A stretch of DNA of 60,998 bases from Ruminococcus sp. Its GTDB lineage: Bacteria > Bacillota > Clostridia > Oscillospirales > Acutalibacteraceae. The stretch lies in the NCBI GenBank assembly GCA_024403825.1, contig JAKSRB010000004.1:1-60998 (forward strand), read 5' to 3'. Below the pieces are notes generated by a model that saw nothing but the letters and a program-made list of their open reading frames with translations, did not search any database and had not been told where the DNA came from. The position numbers were made by a program, and so were the translations under genes. Below are positions 9,152 through 17,991 of this stretch, piece by piece. Position 1 is the first letter of the stretch. Each line of letters opens with the position of its first letter.

Positions 9152-9183
9152 GGGGTAAATGCCTTATGCGTTTACCCCTTTTG
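9152..9183 (+). terminator. Intrinsic terminator after the DUF4190 pair
   Basis: Stem GGGGTAAA / TTTACCCC (9152-9159 with 9171-9178), extended by an inner GC pair, followed by TTTT. Confidence 0.8.
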
Positions 9184-9202
9184 ACTTATTTATTGGAGTT
9201 AG

Positions 9203-9604
9203 ATGTTGAAAAAGAATGATTTAAGTAAAAAAATATTGGTGATAGTAGTACCGATATTTGCAATAATAATATTATACTTTTCAGCGTTATTTGTTGCTGA
9301 GAATATTACATTGCCACCTTGCTATTTTAATGCCATTACTGGCTGGTATTGTCCTGGCTGCGGAAACACTCGTTCAGTCATTGCATTACTTAATGGAGAT
9401 GTTTTATTATCACTAAGACAGAATGTTATGATAATTTTGTTTATTGTAATTGGATTTTTATTGTATCTTGAATTTGCTTTAAATACTTTTGGTATTAAAT
9501 TTTGCTCGCCAATCAAAAATAATTACTTTTTGTTTATTACCTTGGGCGTAATGCTTGTATATTTTCTAATTAGAAATTTTATTCCGCAAATTGCTCCAAT
9601 TTGA
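9203..9604 (+). CDS. DUF2752 family membrane protein
   Basis: A 133-residue integral membrane protein with three likely helices (about 10-32, 73-95, 110-128). Between the first two lies the diagnostic Cys-rich motif of DUF2752, PPCYFNAITGWYCPGCGNTRS, with CPGCG followed by NTR. Function is unknown, but DUF2752 genes often lie next to DUF4190 or CD225-type small membrane proteins, as they do here. GGAG lies just before the ATG. It follows a terminator, so it is probably transcribed partly by read-through or from its own promoter. Confidence 0.85.
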   Translation: MLKKNDLSKKILVIVVPIFAIIILYFSALFVAENITLPPCYFNAITGWYCPGCGNTRSVIALLNGDVLLSLRQNVMIILFIVIGFLLYLEFALNTFGIKFCSPIKNNYFLFITLGVMLVYFLIRNFIPQIAPI

Positions 9605-9679
9605 TTTTTATTTTTATATTTGTTATACATTATTTTTTACAAATTTTTATTATATTTTAATTATTTTTTTAAAAAACTC

Positions 9680-9708
9680 TTGAATTTGTGATTAAAATAG
9701 GTTACAAT
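9680..9708 (+). promoter_or_regulatory. Sigma-A type promoter of the cyclophilin gene
   Basis: TTGAAT (9680-9685), 17 bp, TACAAT (9703-9708), 31 bp before the chosen ATG. Confidence 0.75.
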
Positions 9709-9739
9709 AATTTTATCAAAAGTTGAAAGGATGTTACAA

Positions 9740-10258
9740 ATGAGCAATCCTATTGTTACAATCACTATGAATACAGGTAAGATTATCAAAGCTGAGCTTT
9801 ATCCTGAAATTGCTCCAAATACCGTTAATAATTTTATCAGCCTTGTTAATAAAGGCTTTTATAATGGTCTTACTTTTCATCGTGTAATTTACGGATTTAT
9901 GATTCAGGGTGGTTGTCCGCAGGGAACAGGAATGGGCAATCCTGGGTATTCTATTAAGGGTGAATTTTCACACAATGGCTTTAAGAATGACCTTAAGCAT
10001 ACTGAGGGTGTGCTTTCAATGGCTCGCTCAATGATGCCTGATTCAGCAGGTTCTCAGTTCTTTATTATGCATAAAAATGCTCCTCATCTTGACGGACAGT
10101 ATGCCGCTTTTGGTAAAGTAATTGAGGGTATGGATGTTGTTAATGAAATTGCTGAATGTGATACTGATTACAATGATAAACCACTTGATGCTCAGGTGAT
10201 GCAGACTGTTACAGTTGATACCTTTGGCGATAATTATTCTGAGCCGGAAAAATGCTGA
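9740..10258 (+). CDS. Peptidyl-prolyl cis-trans isomerase, cyclophilin type
   Basis: Catalyses proline isomerisation during protein folding, here in the cytoplasm because no signal peptide is present. The 172-residue product contains the cyclophilin core: [21 protein letters not shown], the active-site Arg in that stretch, and SAGSQFFIM. An ATG at 9731 is also in frame, but GAAAGGA ends immediately before it; the ATG at 9740 has a 9-base spacing and is preferred. galE starts 19 bp after the stop. Confidence 0.93.
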   Translation: MSNPIVTITMNTGKIIKAELYPEIAPNTVNNFISLVNKGFYNGLTFHRVIYGFMIQGGCPQGTGMGNPGYSIKGEFSHNGFKNDLKHTEGVLSMARSMMPDSAGSQFFIMHKNAPHLDGQYAAFGKVIEGMDVVNEIAECDTDYNDKPLDAQVMQTVTVDTFGDNYSEPEKC

Positions 10259-10277
10259 GTTGAAAGGAAATATTAAT

Positions 10278-11291
10278 ATGAATGTTTTGCTTGCAGGTGG
10301 TGCAGGGTACATAGGTTCACATACCTGTGTAGAATTGATTAATGCTGGTCACAGCGTAGTAATTGCTGATAACTACTCAAACAGCTGTCCAGAGGCTGTC
10401 AGACGAGTTGAAGAAATTACCGAAACAAAAATTCCGCTTTATGAAGCTGATGTATGTGACAGCATTGCTGTTGAAAGGATTTTTGCGGAAAATAAGATTG
10501 ATGCTGTAATTCATTTTGCAGGATTAAAGGCAGTTGGTGAGAGCTGTGAAAAGCCAGTTGAGTATTATAGAAATAATATTGATTCAACACTCACTTTGCT
10601 TGAAGCAATGAAAAAATTTGGTGTTAATAACTTTATTTTCAGTTCTTCAGCTACAGTATATGGAACACCGACAACTGTACCGCTTGTTGAAACTATGCCA
10701 ACAGGTTCACCAACAAATCCTTATGGCTGGACCAAGCTTATGATGGAGCAGATTTTGACAGATACAGCAAATGCAAACCCTGAAATGTCAATAGTTATTC
10801 TTCGTTATTTCAATCCAATCGGTGCACACGAAAGCGGAAGAATTGGCGAAGACCCAAATGGTATTCCAAATAATCTTATGCCATATATCACTCAGGTAGC
10901 GGCTGGCAGATTAAAACAGCTTGGTGTATTCGGTAATGATTATCCAACACATGACGGTACAGGAGTTCGTGACTATATTCATGTAGTTGACCTCGCAAAG
11001 GGTCATGTAAAAGCTATTGAATATTCAGGAGAACATAATGGTACTGAAATATTTAATCTTGGAACAGGAACAGGCTACAGCGTACTTGATATTGTAAAGG
11101 CATTTGAAAAGGTGAATAACCTCGAAATACCATATATAATTAAGCCACGCAGAGCCGGAGATATTGCAGAATGCTTTGCAGATGCAACAAAAGCAAAGGA
11201 GCTTCTGGGCTGGGTAGCAGAGAAAAATCTTGAGGATATGTGCCACGATTCGTGGAACTGGCAATCACATAATGTAAACGGATATAAATAA
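10278..11291 (+). CDS. galE: UDP-glucose 4-epimerase
   Basis: NAD-dependent interconversion of UDP-glucose and UDP-galactose in the Leloir pathway and for surface polysaccharide precursors. The 337 residues show the Rossmann GGAGYIGSH motif at 7-15 and the short-chain dehydrogenase catalytic pair Y149 and K153 (YGWTK), preceded by FSSSATVYG. The longer frame from 10215 overlaps the cyclophilin gene; GAAAGGA lies 9 bp before the ATG at 10278, which fixes the start. galU at the window start supplies its substrate. Confidence 0.95.
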   Translation: MNVLLAGGAGYIGSHTCVELINAGHSVVIADNYSNSCPEAVRRVEEITETKIPLYEADVCDSIAVERIFAENKIDAVIHFAGLKAVGESCEKPVEYYRNNIDSTLTLLEAMKKFGVNNFIFSSSATVYGTPTTVPLVETMPTGSPTNPYGWTKLMMEQILTDTANANPEMSIVILRYFNPIGAHESGRIGEDPNGIPNNLMPYITQVAAGRLKQLGVFGNDYPTHDGTGVRDYIHVVDLAKGHVKAIEYSGEHNGTEIFNLGTGTGYSVLDIVKAFEKVNNLEIPYIIKPRRAGDIAECFADATKAKELLGWVAEKNLEDMCHDSWNWQSHNVNGYK

Positions 11292-11377
11292 AATATTTTA
11301 TCTTTACATCATTTTTGTACATTCATCCAAAATGGCAAAATATTCGCATTTTTCCGTATTTATCTGGGAAAATAATG

Positions 11378-11406
11378 TTGACATTTTGATATGTTTGTTA
11401 TATAAT
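11378..11406 (+). promoter_or_regulatory. Perfect consensus sigma-A promoter of the surface protein gene
   Basis: TTGACA (11378-11383), 17 bp, TATAAT (11401-11406). The second perfect consensus promoter in the window, suggesting strong expression of the surface protein. Confidence 0.9.
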
Positions 11407-11451
11407 TACCATAACCGATTTTATCGGAATATGAAAATGGAGGAGATTTCA

Positions 11452-13185
11452 ATGACAAAGAAAATCTTAAGCATTGGTCTTGCTGCTGCCCTCACAATGT
11501 CTATGGCAACAGTAGCTATCGCCAGTGCTTCAGCAGTTTCAGCAACTGAGCATTTTGATGGTTCAGATTATGAGACAAACAAGTATTACTTCTATATGCC
11601 TGATTCATGGTACAACGCTTACTCAACATCAGCAGGTATCTACTGGTGGAGCGGTGACGGTGCTCCAGAATCATGGGCAGGTTATGCTGCAGACAGCACA
11701 GATGTAGATAATCTTTATAGCTGCAATGTACCAAGTAATGTTTCAACAATTATCTGGAACAACACAGTTGATGGTGGTGATGATCCAGAGGATCCAATCA
11801 AAAATTGTGCTGCTCAGACAGTTAATATTCCAAGTGAATATTACGAAGCTGGCGACAGCGATTTGTATCCAGATGGTCTTTTCACACCTGACGGTGAAGC
11901 AAAAGAAGACTTCAACAATATGATTTATGTTACTGATGCAGAAAAGACAGTTATCAGTACTGACCCAATCAATGAAGGTACAATTACTGCTGGTGGTGAG
12001 TGGTTCTACTACTATGGCGATGGCAAGTATGGTGATCAGCCAACTTATGAGCTTGCTCTTGAAAACGGTGGATACTACAATCAGAAAATGTGTACACCAG
12101 GTACAACACCAAAGATTACTGGCGATGTTGATCCAACTACAGTACCAACAACAGAGCCAACAACAACAGAGTCAACAACTTCAGCTACAGAAGCTACAAC
12201 AGAGGCTCCAACTGAAGCACCAACAGATGTTCCATCAGTTCCTGCACTTACTGTAAATGCTACATCAAACTACTTCCCTGAAGCTAAGAGCGAGTACAAT
12301 GGTGATACAAATCAGGTTACAGTATCTTGCTACTTACAGGCAGACCTCTATCTTGTTAATACACAGTGGTCATTAACATATGATAGTTCAGTACTTACAG
12401 CAGTTTCACCTTCAGCTAAAAAGGTAGCTCCAAACATCACTGGTGGTACAGCTAACCAGACATTTGCTGAAGATGGCAGCACAGATAAGAAGATTTTATA
12501 TGTATATTCTGCAGTAGATGATATTGACAAGAGTGGTAACTTTAAGGATGTAAAGGTATTCTGCACATTCACATTCAATGTAAATGAGGGTGTAGCTGAG
12601 GGTACTAACACAACTGTTACACTTGATGTTCAGAACCTCACATTTGCAGATTGTGCTCCATTACCAGATGACCCAGATACAACAAGAGAGATTACAGATA
12701 CAGAAGTTAAGGTTGTTAATCAGTCAGTTGTTTCTGATAAGGATGCTGAAGTAGTTTCTTCAAAGATTACAGAAATCACAAATTCAACATATGTTCCTGT
12801 TCAGCCTACAACAGCAGCTCCAACAACTGATGCTCCAACAGAAGCTCCAACAACAGCTGCACCTACAGCAGCTCCAACAGTTGCTCCAACAGTTGCTCCT
12901 ACAGTTGCTCCTACAGTAGCACCAATAACTGATGCACCAGCTACAACAGTTGCTCCTGCAACAGATGCTACATCAGCTACAGTAGCTCCAACAACAGTTG
13001 CTGCTACAACAAAGGCTACATCAGCTACATCAACAACAGCTAAGTCTTCAACAAACAGCAACAGCAAATCTAATAATTCTTCAGCTGTTCAGACAGGCGA
13101 AGCTTCAATGGCAGTAATCATTCTTTCAATTCTTATTGCTGCTACAGGTGTTATGTTTGTTCTTCGCAAGAAGGAAATGTTCTAA
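11452..13185 (+). CDS. Anchored surface protein with cohesin-like domain and PT-rich linkers
   Basis: A 577-residue secreted protein. Residues 1-32 are a signal peptide. Residues about 35-225 form an aromatic-rich domain (FYMPDSWYN, YWWSG, ESWAGY) that resembles carbohydrate-binding modules of the CBM25/26 kind. A Thr/Pro/Glu linker follows (about 226-262), then residues 264-425 resemble a cohesin (WSLTYDSSVL, VFCTFTFNV, TVTLDVQNLTF). A second long Ala-Pro-Thr linker leads to a C-terminal membrane helix and the tail RKKEMF. The start at 11452 is set by GGAGGAG 6 bp upstream. It may be a cell-surface scaffold that docks dockerin proteins, two of which are encoded in this window. The cohesin and CBM calls come from pattern only. 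Confidence 0.72.
   Translation: MTKKILSIGLAAALTMSMATVAIASASAVSATEHFDGSDYETNKYYFYMPDSWYNAYSTSAGIYWWSGDGAPESWAGYAADSTDVDNLYSCNVPSNVSTIIWNNTVDGGDDPEDPIKNCAAQTVNIPSEYYEAGDSDLYPDGLFTPDGEAKEDFNNMIYVTDAEKTVISTDPINEGTITAGGEWFYYYGDGKYGDQPTYELALENGGYYNQKMCTPGTTPKITGDVDPTTVPTTEPTTTESTTSATEATTEAPTEAPTDVPSVPALTVNATSNYFPEAKSEYNGDTNQVTVSCYLQADLYLVNTQWSLTYDSSVLTAVSPSAKKVAPNITGGTANQTFAEDGSTDKKILYVYSAVDDIDKSGNFKDVKVFCTFTFNVNEGVAEGTNTTVTLDVQNLTFADCAPLPDDPDTTREITDTEVKVVNQSVVSDKDAEVVSSKITEITNSTYVPVQPTTAAPTTDAPTEAPTTAAPTAAPTVAPTVAPTVAPTVAPITDAPATTVAPATDATSATVAPTTVAATTKATSATSTTAKSSTNSNSKSNNSSAVQTGEASMAVIILSILIAATGVMFVLRKKEMF
12787..12960 (+). repeat. Tandem Ala-Pro-Thr codon repeats in linker
   Basis: Near-identical 12-base units (encoding APTV / APTT) are repeated in tandem within the second linker of the surface protein, clearest at about 12877-12924. 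Such repeats can change length by slippage without breaking the frame. Confidence 0.75.
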
Positions 13186-13216
13186 TTTAAAATTTGAATA
13201 GATTTTAAATATAAAG

Positions 13217-13246
13217 ATGGGTTGACCTTAACGGTCAACCCATTTT
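13217..13246 (+). terminator. Strong intrinsic terminator
   Basis: An 11-bp perfect stem (13217-13227 with 13233-13243) followed by TTTTT, 30 bp after the surface protein gene. Confidence 0.92.
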
Positions 13247-13327
13247 TACGATTATTCAATAGTTTATGTAAATCCTAAATGAAAAAATGCAAATATGATC
13301 AAAATTTGTAATAATGACATTTATAAA

Positions 13328-14239
13328 TCATAAATCATAAATATTATCTTCACCTTTGGCATATTTTTTAACCGCTTCAATAAAAAGCTTGGCGGCTGGA
13401 TTTGCAATATTTTTTTCCCATGCCATTACATAGGCTATACTGGTATCGGCATCTTCTATTTCAAGCTTATTAGTATATTCTCTTGAAGAAATTTCAGCGA
13501 CTGAATGTGGGATAATCGGTATTCCAATCCCTGATGCGGCGGCAACATACATTGAGGATATTTCTTCATATGAGCTATCAATTTCAGGTGAAATGTGGAA
13601 AGTTCTCAGTAAATCAATTATTTCCATATATACAATAGGGCAAACTGACTCCGATAATAAAAGGATTTTTTCATTGGAAAGCTCCTTAAGGCTGATAGAT
13701 TTTCTGTTATTACCGAATTTGCCGTTTTTCGTGGTTATTACTGTAAGGCTTTCATAATGGGTGAGTAAGGTTTCAACTCCAGCGTTTTCAGTTACCATAT
13801 CTCTTGGCATAAAACAGAAATCATATTCTCCAATAATGTCCTGTCGCTTTTCTTTGGCATCAAATGGTCGTACATCAATTACAATGTTCGGATATTGCTT
13901 ATAGAAGTCTGCAAGACACTTTGTGGGGAATGTTACTGAGGATATGTCACAGCCTATTGTTATCTTGCCCTGACCACCGTTATGCATTTGCTTGATAACT
14001 GATTTTGCCTGCTTTAATGTATCAACAATTTCTATTGCATAGGGCAAAAGAGCTTTGCCTTCATTCGATATTATAACATCTCTGTGTGAGCGTGTGAAAA
14101 GCTGAACTCCAAATTCTTTTTCTAAATCTCCTATGTATCTGCTTACGGTTGATTGTGATACATAATTTCTGCGTGCCGCCTCGGAAAAATTTAATGTCTG
14201 TGCTACTGAAATGAAGCAATTAAGTTGATTAATATCCAT
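13328..14239 (-). CDS. LysR family transcriptional regulator
   Basis: A 303-residue regulator: an N-terminal winged helix-turn-helix (residues about 1-60; helix region LNFSEAARRNYVSQSTVSRYI) followed by a periplasmic-binding-protein-like effector domain (about 90-295). The ligand is not predictable. It is transcribed away from fabF across a 230-bp shared region, so it may control itself, fabF or both. AGGTGA lies 6 bp before the ATG. Confidence 0.92.
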   Translation of the reverse strand: MDINQLNCFISVAQTLNFSEAARRNYVSQSTVSRYIGDLEKEFGVQLFTRSHRDVIISNEGKALLPYAIEIVDTLKQAKSVIKQMHNGGQGKITIGCDISSVTFPTKCLADFYKQYPNIVIDVRPFDAKEKRQDIIGEYDFCFMPRDMVTENAGVETLLTHYESLTVITTKNGKFGNNRKSISLKELSNEKILLLSESVCPIVYMEIIDLLRTFHISPEIDSSYEEISSMYVAAASGIGIPIIPHSVAEISSREYTNKLEIEDADTSIAYVMAWEKNIANPAAKLFIEAVKKYAKGEDNIYDL

Positions 14240-14343
14240 ATTTATTCACCTGCAAAATATGTTGAATTTTTTATAAAAAAATCTGCTATGCAGAAATGTA
14301 ATTTTATTATAGTAATATAACAAATTCTGCATTAACTGATATA

Positions 14344-14372
14344 TTGAAAATTATAATTTATTCTGTTATAAT
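14344..14372 (+). promoter_or_regulatory. Sigma-A type promoter of fabF
   Basis: TTGAAA (14344-14349), 17 bp, TATAAT (14367-14372). It lies within the divergent region shared with the LysR gene, so a LysR-type site could overlap it. Confidence 0.8.
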
Positions 14373-14469
14373 TCAAGTATAGCATAAGAATATGCAAAAT
14401 GTAAATAACTATTTTGTGTTTATATATTTTTGTTTTAACATTATTTTAGTTTCAAGGAGATTTCATTGT

Positions 14470-15696
14470 ATGCAAAAAATTGTTGTTACAGGTATGGGTG
14501 CCGTTACACCACTTGGAATTGGTGTTGATAATTATTGGAATAATCTTATTGCAGGACAGTCAGGTATTGATAGAATCCAATGCTTTGACCCATCAGAGCT
14601 TGCAGTTCAGGTTGCAGGTGAGGTTAAGAATTTTAATCCGTCAGATTATCTTCCAAAGGATTTAATCAGAAAAACTGATGCATTTATGCAGTATGCGTAT
14701 ATCGCTGCTGAGGAGGCAATCAAGCAGAGTAATCTTGAAATTGAGCCGATGAGAACAGGTATTGTAATGGGTACAGCTATGAGCGGTATTTCTACCATTG
14801 CATATACTCAGGACGCACTTTCAGGAGCATCTCATAAAAAGGTTGGCCCTCGTTTTGTACCGAAAATTCTTGGTAATATTGCTGCCGCAAACATTGCGAT
14901 TGATTATAATATACAGGGTCCAAGCTTTACTGTTAGTACAGCTTGTTCATCAGGCGGAGATGCAATTAATACAGCCTGTATGTGTATTCAGACAGGCAAG
15001 GCTGATGTAATGCTTGCTTTAGGTGCAGAATCAGTATTATGTCCGCTTGTAATATATTCCCTTGCAAATGCTAAGGCATTATCAAGAAGAAATGACAGTC
15101 CTTCAAGTGCAAGCCGTCCATTTGATGTTACTCGTGACGGATTTGTAATTGGCGAAGGTGGCGGAGCATTAATACTTGAAACTGAGGAACACGCACTTGC
15201 AAGAGGTGCAAAAATATATGGTGAGGTTAAAGGCTGTGGCAATACCTGTGATGCACACCATGTAACAGCTCCACATCCAGAGGGAAGAGGGGCAATGGAT
15301 TGTATGCAGCTTGCGCTTAATGACGCAGGCTTAAACCCTGAGGATATTGGCTATATAAATGCCCATGGAACAGCAACAAATAAGGGAGATTTAGTTGAAA
15401 CCTCAGCAATTAAGAAGATATTCAGTAACAAGCTTCCATATGTAAGCTCAACAAAGGGAGCAACAGGCCATATGATGGGAGCAGGCGGTATAACTGAGGC
15501 AATCACCTGCATAAAGGCGATAGAAACAGGAATAATTCCTCCGACAATAAATCTTACAGAGGTTGACCCTGAGTGTGCAGGAATAGATTTTGTAGCCTGT
15601 GAGCCAAAGAAAGCAGATATTAAATATGCTATGTCAAATGCATTTGGCTTTGGCGGACAAAATTCAAGCATTATTGTTGGAAAATATCAGAAATAA
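14470..15696 (+). CDS. fabF: 3-oxoacyl-[acyl-carrier-protein] synthase II
   Basis: Condenses malonyl-ACP with acyl-ACP in type II fatty-acid elongation. The 408 residues have the thiolase fold with nucleophile C159 (STACSSGGDA) and the two catalytic His segments (NAHGTATNKGD and STKGATGHMMGAGG). A longer frame from 14392 is open, but AAGGAGA at 14454-14460 lies 9 bp before the ATG at 14470. It stands alone rather than in a fab cluster, which makes control by the divergent LysR regulator plausible. Confidence 0.95.
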   Translation: MQKIVVTGMGAVTPLGIGVDNYWNNLIAGQSGIDRIQCFDPSELAVQVAGEVKNFNPSDYLPKDLIRKTDAFMQYAYIAAEEAIKQSNLEIEPMRTGIVMGTAMSGISTIAYTQDALSGASHKKVGPRFVPKILGNIAAANIAIDYNIQGPSFTVSTACSSGGDAINTACMCIQTGKADVMLALGAESVLCPLVIYSLANAKALSRRNDSPSSASRPFDVTRDGFVIGEGGGALILETEEHALARGAKIYGEVKGCGNTCDAHHVTAPHPEGRGAMDCMQLALNDAGLNPEDIGYINAHGTATNKGDLVETSAIKKIFSNKLPYVSSTKGATGHMMGAGGITEAITCIKAIETGIIPPTINLTEVDPECAGIDFVACEPKKADIKYAMSNAFGFGGQNSSIIVGKYQK

Positions 15697-15717
15697 TTTT
15701 TTATTACTAAATGAATT

Positions 15718-15752
15718 GGCAGAGAGAAATATGTGTTTTCTCTCTGCCGTTA
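15718..15752 (+). terminator. Intrinsic terminator after fabF
   Basis: A 12-bp stem (15718-15729 with 15737-15748) followed by a T-rich stretch. Confidence 0.75.
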
Positions 15753-15779
15753 AATTTTATTTGAAAAATAGAATAAAAA

Positions 15780-15808
15780 ACAAAAACACCGCACAAGCTG
15801 TGCGGTGT
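15780..15808 (-). terminator. Intrinsic terminator of the rpsF-ssb-rpsR operon
   Basis: A 9-bp GC-rich perfect stem (15786-15794 with 15800-15808) followed on the minus strand by a T-rich run, 15 bp after rpsR. Confidence 0.85.
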
Positions 15809-15823
15809 AAAAAACTGATTAAA

Positions 15824-16063
15824 TTAGTCAGCAGTATAAGGAAGTAAAGCAAGGTGACGAGCTCTCTTGATAGCTACTGTGAGGTCACGCTGATGCTTTG
15901 CACAAGTGCCAGTTACACGGCGAGGAAGAATCTTGCCTCTCTCAGACATATATCTGCGAAGACGAGCAATATCCTTGTAATCAATGTTTTCAACCTTATC
16001 TACACAAAAACCGCAAACCTTCTTGCGAGCTTTTCTGCCACGATTGTTTGGTCTTTCAGCCAT
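15824..16063 (-). CDS. rpsR: 30S ribosomal protein S18, zinc-type
   Basis: A 79-residue small-subunit protein that binds S6 on the platform. The core [17 protein letters not shown] is present. The Cys residues in KVCGFC and TGTCAKHQ indicate the zinc-binding (C+) form rather than the zinc-free form. AAGGAGAA precedes the ATG. It is the last gene of the classic rpsF-ssb-rpsR operon. Confidence 0.97.
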   Translation of the reverse strand: MAERPNNRGRKARKKVCGFCVDKVENIDYKDIARLRRYMSERGKILPRRVTGTCAKHQRDLTVAIKRARHLALLPYTAD

Positions 16064-16114
16064 TTTGAGTTCTCCTTTCGTGAGAATTATTTAAACTAAG
16101 TTATTTGTTATTAG

Positions 16115-16627
16115 TTAAAATGGTAAGTCATCATCAAGGGGCATTTCCTGAAAATCAGCATTAGAACCGCTTTGATATGATGTAGGTACCTGTGGTGGTG
16201 CTGACTGATATGATTGAGAGCCACCATAAGGCTGATTGCCGTATGAAGGTTGTCCACCATAGTTCTGCCCGCCATAAGGCTGAGCATAACCACCGCCACT
16301 TGTGTCACGGCGTTCACCTGTAAAGGAAATATTATCCGCAACAACTTCAACAACTGTACGGTTTGTACCATCCTTTGCCTGATAGGTACGGCTCTGAAGC
16401 TGACCATCTACGGCAATGAGAGAGCCTTTGCCAAAAAATCTGCAAACAAACTCAGCTGTACTTCTCCAACAAACAATATTGAAAAAGTCCGCTTTGCGTT
16501 CTTCGCCGCTTTTAACATAATTTCTGTCAACAGCAATGCTAAAGCTTGTAACGCTTATGCCCGTATTAGTTGTTTTTAACTCTGGATCAGATACAAGTCT
16601 GCCCATTAAAATTACTCTGTTTAACAT
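16115..16627 (-). CDS. ssb: Single-stranded DNA-binding protein
   Basis: Coats single-stranded DNA in replication, repair and recombination. Residues 1-105 are the OB fold (MLNRVILMGRLVSDPEL at the start); about 110-160 are a Gly/Gln/Tyr/Ser-rich flexible linker; the acidic tip DDDLPF, which contacts partner proteins, is intact. It lies between rpsF and rpsR, the standard Firmicute arrangement, and has AAGGA before the ATG. Confidence 0.97.
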   Translation of the reverse strand: MLNRVILMGRLVSDPELKTTNTGISVTSFSIAVDRNYVKSGEERKADFFNIVCWRSTAEFVCRFFGKGSLIAVDGQLQSRTYQAKDGTNRTVVEVVADNISFTGERRDTSGGGYAQPYGGQNYGGQPSYGNQPYGGSQSYQSAPPQVPTSYQSGSNADFQEMPLDDDLPF

Positions 16628-16669
16628 TAGAGTTCCTTTCGTATTTCGGAGATTACCTCCTACAAATGA

Positions 16670-16966
16670 TTATTCGTCTTCCTTCTTGATAATCATAGAA
16701 CGCATTACGCCATCAGTAATCTTGTAAACACGATCAAGCTCTGCTGGGAACTCAGCTGTGCTCTCAAAATCAAAGAGAACATAATAACCTTCAGCCTCTT
16801 TGTTGATAAGGTAAGCAAGCTTTCTTTTGCCCCATTCGTCAACATTCTTTAAAGTGGCATTTTTTTCAATGAGAGCCTTGAATTTTTCAACGATAGCCTG
16901 AATACCTTCTTCGCCCTTTTTCATTGATACGATCATTACGGTTTCGTAATTAGCTGTTACTGCCAT
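16670..16966 (-). CDS. rpsF: 30S ribosomal protein S6
   Basis: A 98-residue small-subunit protein that pairs with S18. The family patterns NYETVMIV and GKRKLAYLINKEAEGYYVLFDF are visible. An upstream in-frame codon at 16990 extends the frame, but GGAGG lies 9 bp before the ATG at 16966 and the resulting length fits S6. First gene of the operon. Confidence 0.96.
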   Translation of the reverse strand: MAVTANYETVMIVSMKKGEEGIQAIVEKFKALIEKNATLKNVDEWGKRKLAYLINKEAEGYYVLFDFESTAEFPAELDRVYKITDGVMRSMIIKKEDE

Positions 16967-17037
16967 TTCATTGCACCTCCTTCTGGACATTATGGCGGAT
17001 TTAACCGCAAGGATTTGTTGTATAACACAACATACTA

Positions 17038-17065
17038 ATTATAACACAAGATTTTGTTTTGTCAA
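17038..17065 (-). promoter_or_regulatory. Promoter of rpsF-ssb-rpsR
   Basis: On the minus strand TTGACA (17065-17060) and TATAAT (17043-17038) are separated by 16 bp. Both hexamers match consensus, as expected for a ribosomal protein operon. Confidence 0.85.
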
Positions 17066-17165
17066 GATTTTTTGCATTTTTTTCTTGCTTTCTATGCCTT
17101 AATTCATTTGTTTAACGCATATCTGAGATTATATTGAATGGGTTAAAAATATTATCTGTTTTTTC

Positions 17166-17194
17166 TTTACAAAATCTCCTTTTTATTGTATTAT
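17166..17194 (+). promoter_or_regulatory. Promoter of the pyrH-frr-uppS-cdsA-dxr operon
   Basis: TTTACA (17166-17171), 17 bp, TATTAT (17189-17194), 34 bp before the pyrH ATG. Confidence 0.7.
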
Positions 17195-17228
17195 ATTAAT
17201 GAATATAAATTTCTATGGAGTGTTTATT

Positions 17229-17939
17229 ATGAAACCAAAATATAAAAGAATACTTTTAAAACTTTCTGGCGAATCTCTTGCAGGCAATGAAAAGCATGGT
17301 ATTGATTTTGATACGGTTCTTAAGATTTGTAAGCCTATTCAGAAATGTGTATATGCAGGTGTTGAGGTAGCTATTGTTGTTGGTGGCGGTAACTTCTGGA
17401 GAGGCAGAAGCTCTGGCGATATGGACAGAACAAGAGCTGACCATATGGGTATGCTTGCTACTGCTATTAATGCTTTGGGTGTTGCTGATGCACTTGAACA
17501 GCTTGATTTGACTGTTCGTGTTCAGACTGCTATCAGTATGCGTCAGGTTGCTGAGCCTTATATCCGTAACAAGGCTATTCGCCACCTTGAAACAGGTAAG
17601 GTTGTAATTTTTGGTTGCGGTACTGGTAACCCTTTCTTTAGTACAGATACTGCCGCTTCACTTCGTGCCGCTGAGATTGAGGCTGATGTAATTATGAAGG
17701 CTACTATGGTTGACGGTGTTTATGACTGCGACCCTAAGACTAATCCTGATGCTAAGAAATATGACACAGTTTCTTATCACGAGGTGCTTAATAAGGACCT
17801 CGCTGTAATGGATAGTACAGCCGCTTCACTTTGTAAGGACAATAATATTCCTATCCTTGTTTTCAGCATTGAGGACCCTGAGAATATTTACAGAGCTGTT
17901 TGTGGCGAGAATATCGGTACACTTGTTACTGGCGATTAA
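17229..17939 (+). CDS. pyrH: UMP kinase
   Basis: Phosphorylates UMP to UDP with ATP; a hexameric amino-acid-kinase-fold enzyme. The 236 residues contain [12 protein letters not shown] at the start, [10 protein letters not shown] and the C-terminal [18 protein letters not shown] longer frame from 17199 is discarded because TGGAG lies 8 bp before the ATG at 17229. First gene of an operon for translation recycling and isoprenoid/lipid precursors; frr follows after 52 bp. Confidence 0.96.
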   Translation: MKPKYKRILLKLSGESLAGNEKHGIDFDTVLKICKPIQKCVYAGVEVAIVVGGGNFWRGRSSGDMDRTRADHMGMLATAINALGVADALEQLDLTVRVQTAISMRQVAEPYIRNKAIRHLETGKVVIFGCGTGNPFFSTDTAASLRAAEIEADVIMKATMVDGVYDCDPKTNPDAKKYDTVSYHEVLNKDLAVMDSTAASLCKDNNIPILVFSIEDPENIYRAVCGENIGTLVTGD

Positions 17940-17991
17940 TTTATTGAATTTTTATTTGATTAATATATTTACAACTTTTTAGGAGGCAATT

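Noticed and set aside
12877..12924. Short tandem repeats as a possible CRISPR array
   Set aside because: The units are 12 bases long without spacers and encode a protein linker in frame.
12801..13067. An 88-codon antisense frame made of repeated Val-Gly-Ala units
   Set aside because: It is the reverse of the Ala-Pro-Thr linker codons of the surface protein; the repeat keeps all frames free of stops.
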